DNA of 8,312 nt, from the NCBI GenBank assembly GCA_015711695.1, contig JACVIW010000095.1, positions 1 through 8,312 of the forward strand, given 5' to 3'. Shown here in pieces: positions 6,435-8,312 of the stretch; the stretch's first letter is position 1, and every line of letters starts with the position of its first letter. The notes under the pieces are model-generated. The model was not told the DNA's origin. It was given only the letters and a program-made list of their open reading frames with translations, and did no database searches. A program made the translations under genes and the position numbers. This stretch comes from Candidatus Geohydrothermomicrobium daggyaiense (lineage in GTDB: Bacteria; Actinomycetota; Geothermincolia; Fen-727; JACVIW01).

Positions 6435-7067
6435 TCAATTGAAACTCACCGAGGAGTTTTTTTCTACCACCACAAATTCTCTGTCCCACTGACCTTTTAT
6501 CATTTTCTCAAGGAGGCGCCTCGACCCGGCTTTCTCCTCAAGGGTAAGTCCGAGAAAACGCGCCATATCTGAGGCAAATCGCCTGAAATCATCGAGCTCG
6601 TAGTTGCCAGTATTTATCAGCACGATCCTTTTATAATTGGCAAACATAGCGCTGACAACCCTTTTCGCTCGGTATTCGCCATATTTTTCCACAAGTTTTT
6701 TGTATTCCTCGAGCGCGTTTTTTTGAGCTATCACCCATCCTTTTGTGAGGTAATATGTACCCGGTTCTTCACGCTGAACTCTCAAATACTCATCGTCGGA
6801 CCCAAGAAATATAGCTATGCAATCCTCAACCCGTGGAATGACCAACCTGTGATTGCCAGATTTTATCCCTTCGAGCGCGTTTGAGCATTTGCCGTAACCG
6901 AGAAGTATATCGCAATCGCCTTCTACGCCGTCTATTTCCGCTTGCAGCCTCTCGCGAAGTTTTGATGGTTCCGCGTGCAGGGCAAAATCGAGGACTTTCA
7001 TGTTCTTCTCGGGAAAACCCATATATAGCAGTTCCTCAGCTACGGTCGCGCAGGCTATTACCTTCAT
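6435..7067 (-). CDS. DUF1638 family protein
   Basis: A 210-residue soluble protein recognised by a run of family blocks: VIACATVAEEL at the N-terminus, LDFALHAEP (26-34), LLGYGKCSN (55-63), IPRVEDCIA (77-85), FLGSDDEYL (87-95) and GTYYLTKGW (103-111). Cys6, His31, Cys61 and Cys83 stand out as possible metal ligands or catalytic residues. The family has no established activity that I can state, but it is repeatedly seen beside corrinoid methyltransferases, as here. The start is the ATG at 7067, which overlaps the kinase stop (ATGA), indicating translational coupling. A longer reading to 7151 would lie wholly inside the kinase gene. The C-terminal part (about 115-200) is charged and helical, with YKRIVLINTGN resembling an alpha/beta strand-loop. 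Confidence 0.88.
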   Translation of the reverse strand: MKVIACATVAEELLYMGFPEKNMKVLDFALHAEPSKLRERLQAEIDGVEGDCDILLGYGKCSNALEGIKSGNHRLVIPRVEDCIAIFLGSDDEYLRVQREEPGTYYLTKGWVIAQKNALEEYKKLVEKYGEYRAKRVVSAMFANYKRIVLINTGNYELDDFRRFASDMARFLGLTLEEKAGSRRLLEKMIKGQWDREFVVVEKNSSVSFN

Positions 7068-8312
7068 CCGGTAGACCGTTCTATTCGAAACATCCCCGAG
7101 TCCAGTCTGCTTGAAACCTTTGAAAGAGCCGGGTATATCATTTTGAAACATTCATAAAGATTATCATAAAGTGAAAACAACGAGTTATCCGGCTCTATGG
7201 AATAACTCAGCCTTACCGCATCCTTTATTCTCGAATAATCCGGAAACAACCCAAGTCCGGCTGCCGCTGCGAGAGCAACTCCAACCGCTCCAGCATTCTG
7301 TGGATTAGATACCGCCTGTATTCTCTTCTTTGTCACATCCGCGATTATCCTCAACCACACCTCGCTTGTCGCACCTCCGCCGATGGCTCTTAATTCCTTT
7401 ATTTTAAATCCCTTTCCCTCAGCGGATTCAATCATCCATCTTAAGTTAAATGCGACACCCTCATAAACCGCGCGGAGCATATGGGCGATTGTGTGGTCGA
7501 AGGATAGGTTAAAAAATGAGGCACGCACCGAAGCGTCGGTCACCGGGGACCTTTCCCCGAAAAGCCACGGTGTGAAAATTAAGCCTCCTGCCCCAGGTTC
7601 GACATCTTCGATCATCCGGTCGATGTTTCTATAGATATCTGAAGGCGATCCAGACGCCTCGCTTAACCACGGTGCTATTTTCCGTAAGAACCAATCAAGG
7701 CACAAGCCGGCAGTTTCGGATTCACCCAAAACCATAAACATTGCAGGGTCAGGTGAAGCGATCGAGACCATACCGCATCTTCCGATATTGACAGGCCGCG
7801 ATGAAGATATGCAAAGCCAGCTGGATGTCCCCAGATAGAAGTGCGCGTCGCTTTCACCGAGCGCCCCTGACCCTGTAGCCGCGGAAGGAATGTCTGACAT
7901 GCCCGCGATCACCGGAACACCTGGGCGGATTCCCATCCCTTCAGCAGCGTCCCTTTTCAAATACCCGACCACCTGCGTGCATCTTTGCACCGGGGGGAAT
8001 TTCTCAACCGGAAACGACGCTATCCTGGTAAGAAAAGGCGACCACCTGCGGCTTTTGATATGAAATACACCGGTCCCGGACGCGGCTGTATCGTCAATCA
8101 CGAAATTCCCCGTCGCGCGAAAGACAAGCCATGCTGTGGCATCGAGGATATATTTCGCCGTTGAGAAAATCTCAGGTTCATTCTCTTTTAGCCACTGAAC
8201 CTTACAGACAATGTCCTTACCTGAGGGAAGGGCACCCGCAAGCGCAAGCATTACACGTGTCCCCCCAAACTTTCGTATCATTCTTTTCGCCTGCTCATCC
8301 GCGCGGGAATCA
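7064..8312 (-). CDS. FGGY-family carbohydrate kinase, N-terminus beyond the window
   Basis: The frame stays open to the right edge, so the ATG at 8281 is internal: the preceding codons read DSRADEQAKR, matching the family segment just before the substrate-binding loop. About 415 of roughly 500 residues are visible. GMSDIPSAATGSGALG carries the likely catalytic base Asp (residue 140 of the visible part), followed by LGTSSW. Next come FGERSP, RAVYEGVAFNLR, and the ATP-domain segment IGGGATSEVWLRIIADV near visible residue 310, then NAGAVGVALAAA. The family phosphorylates sugars and polyols (xylulose, gluconate, glycerol, ribulose and others) with ATP in the cytoplasm. This one looks closest to the xylulokinase/gluconokinase group, but the specificity residues lie partly in the missing end. 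It overlaps the DUF1638 start by 4 nt. Confidence 0.92.
   Translation of the reverse strand, partial: DSRADEQAKRMIRKFGGTRVMLALAGALPSGKDIVCKVQWLKENEPEIFSTAKYILDATAWLVFRATGNFVIDDTAASGTGVFHIKSRRWSPFLTRIASFPVEKFPPVQRCTQVVGYLKRDAAEGMGIRPGVPVIAGMSDIPSAATGSGALGESDAHFYLGTSSWLCISSSRPVNIGRCGMVSIASPDPAMFMVLGESETAGLCLDWFLRKIAPWLSEASGSPSDIYRNIDRMIEDVEPGAGGLIFTPWLFGERSPVTDASVRASFFNLSFDHTIAHMLRAVYEGVAFNLRWMIESAEGKGFKIKELRAIGGGATSEVWLRIIADVTKKRIQAVSNPQNAGAVGVALAAAAGLGLFPDYSRIKDAVRLSYSIEPDNSLFSLYDNLYECFKMIYPALSKVSSRLDSGMFRIERSTG

Noticed and set aside
8190..8197. AGCCACTG on the plus strand, resembling the B12 box of cobalamin riboswitches.
   Set aside because: It lies inside the kinase coding region on the opposite strand, coding Gln-Trp-Leu there, and no other riboswitch helices are visible. 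Chance match.

Overview
The window looks bacterial, of moderate GC, and probably from an anaerobe. It carries a corrinoid (B12) methyl-transfer module, a type IV pilin-like protein with a class III leader, and an FtsX/LolCDE-type ABC transporter, together with DUF1638 and DUF2889 proteins of unknown function. I cannot name a species. The anaerobe call is inferred from the corrinoid methyltransferase genes and is not proven. Nearly every gene lies on the minus strand; one gene (DUF2889) is on the plus strand.

Right block (about 4307-8312, minus strand, transcribed right to left). A sugar/polyol kinase of the FGGY family enters from beyond the right edge, so its N-terminus is missing. Its stop overlaps the start of a DUF1638 gene by ATGA, which suggests translational coupling. 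After a 126-nt gap with a candidate promoter come a UroD-like corrinoid methyltransferase and, 84 nt further on, a stand-alone B12-binding corrinoid protein. A weak hairpin followed by a U-run beyond the corrinoid gene may end the transcript. This arrangement suggests a methyl-group transfer pathway tied to phosphorylation of a carbohydrate-like substrate. The true substrate cannot be read from the sequence. The methyltransferase reading frame is broken by a -1 shift at a heptamer A AAA AAG, the same heptamer used by E. coli dnaX for programmed frameshifting. Either this is recoding, or one A was lost from a homopolymer by mutation or assembly error.

Middle (about 2627-4300). An enoyl-CoA hydratase/isomerase-family gene (minus) and a DUF2889 gene (plus) diverge from a roughly 360-nt intergenic region. 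The hydratase-family protein lacks both usual hydratase glutamates but has an Asp where PaaG-type isomerases have theirs.

Left block (1-2571, minus strand). The ATPase and permease of a MacB/LolCDE-like ABC system lie 55 nt downstream of the enoyl-CoA gene and 15 nt apart. They are followed, after a 183-nt gap, by a type IV pilin-like gene that runs off the left edge. No tRNA, rRNA, CRISPR array, insertion sequence or integrase was seen.
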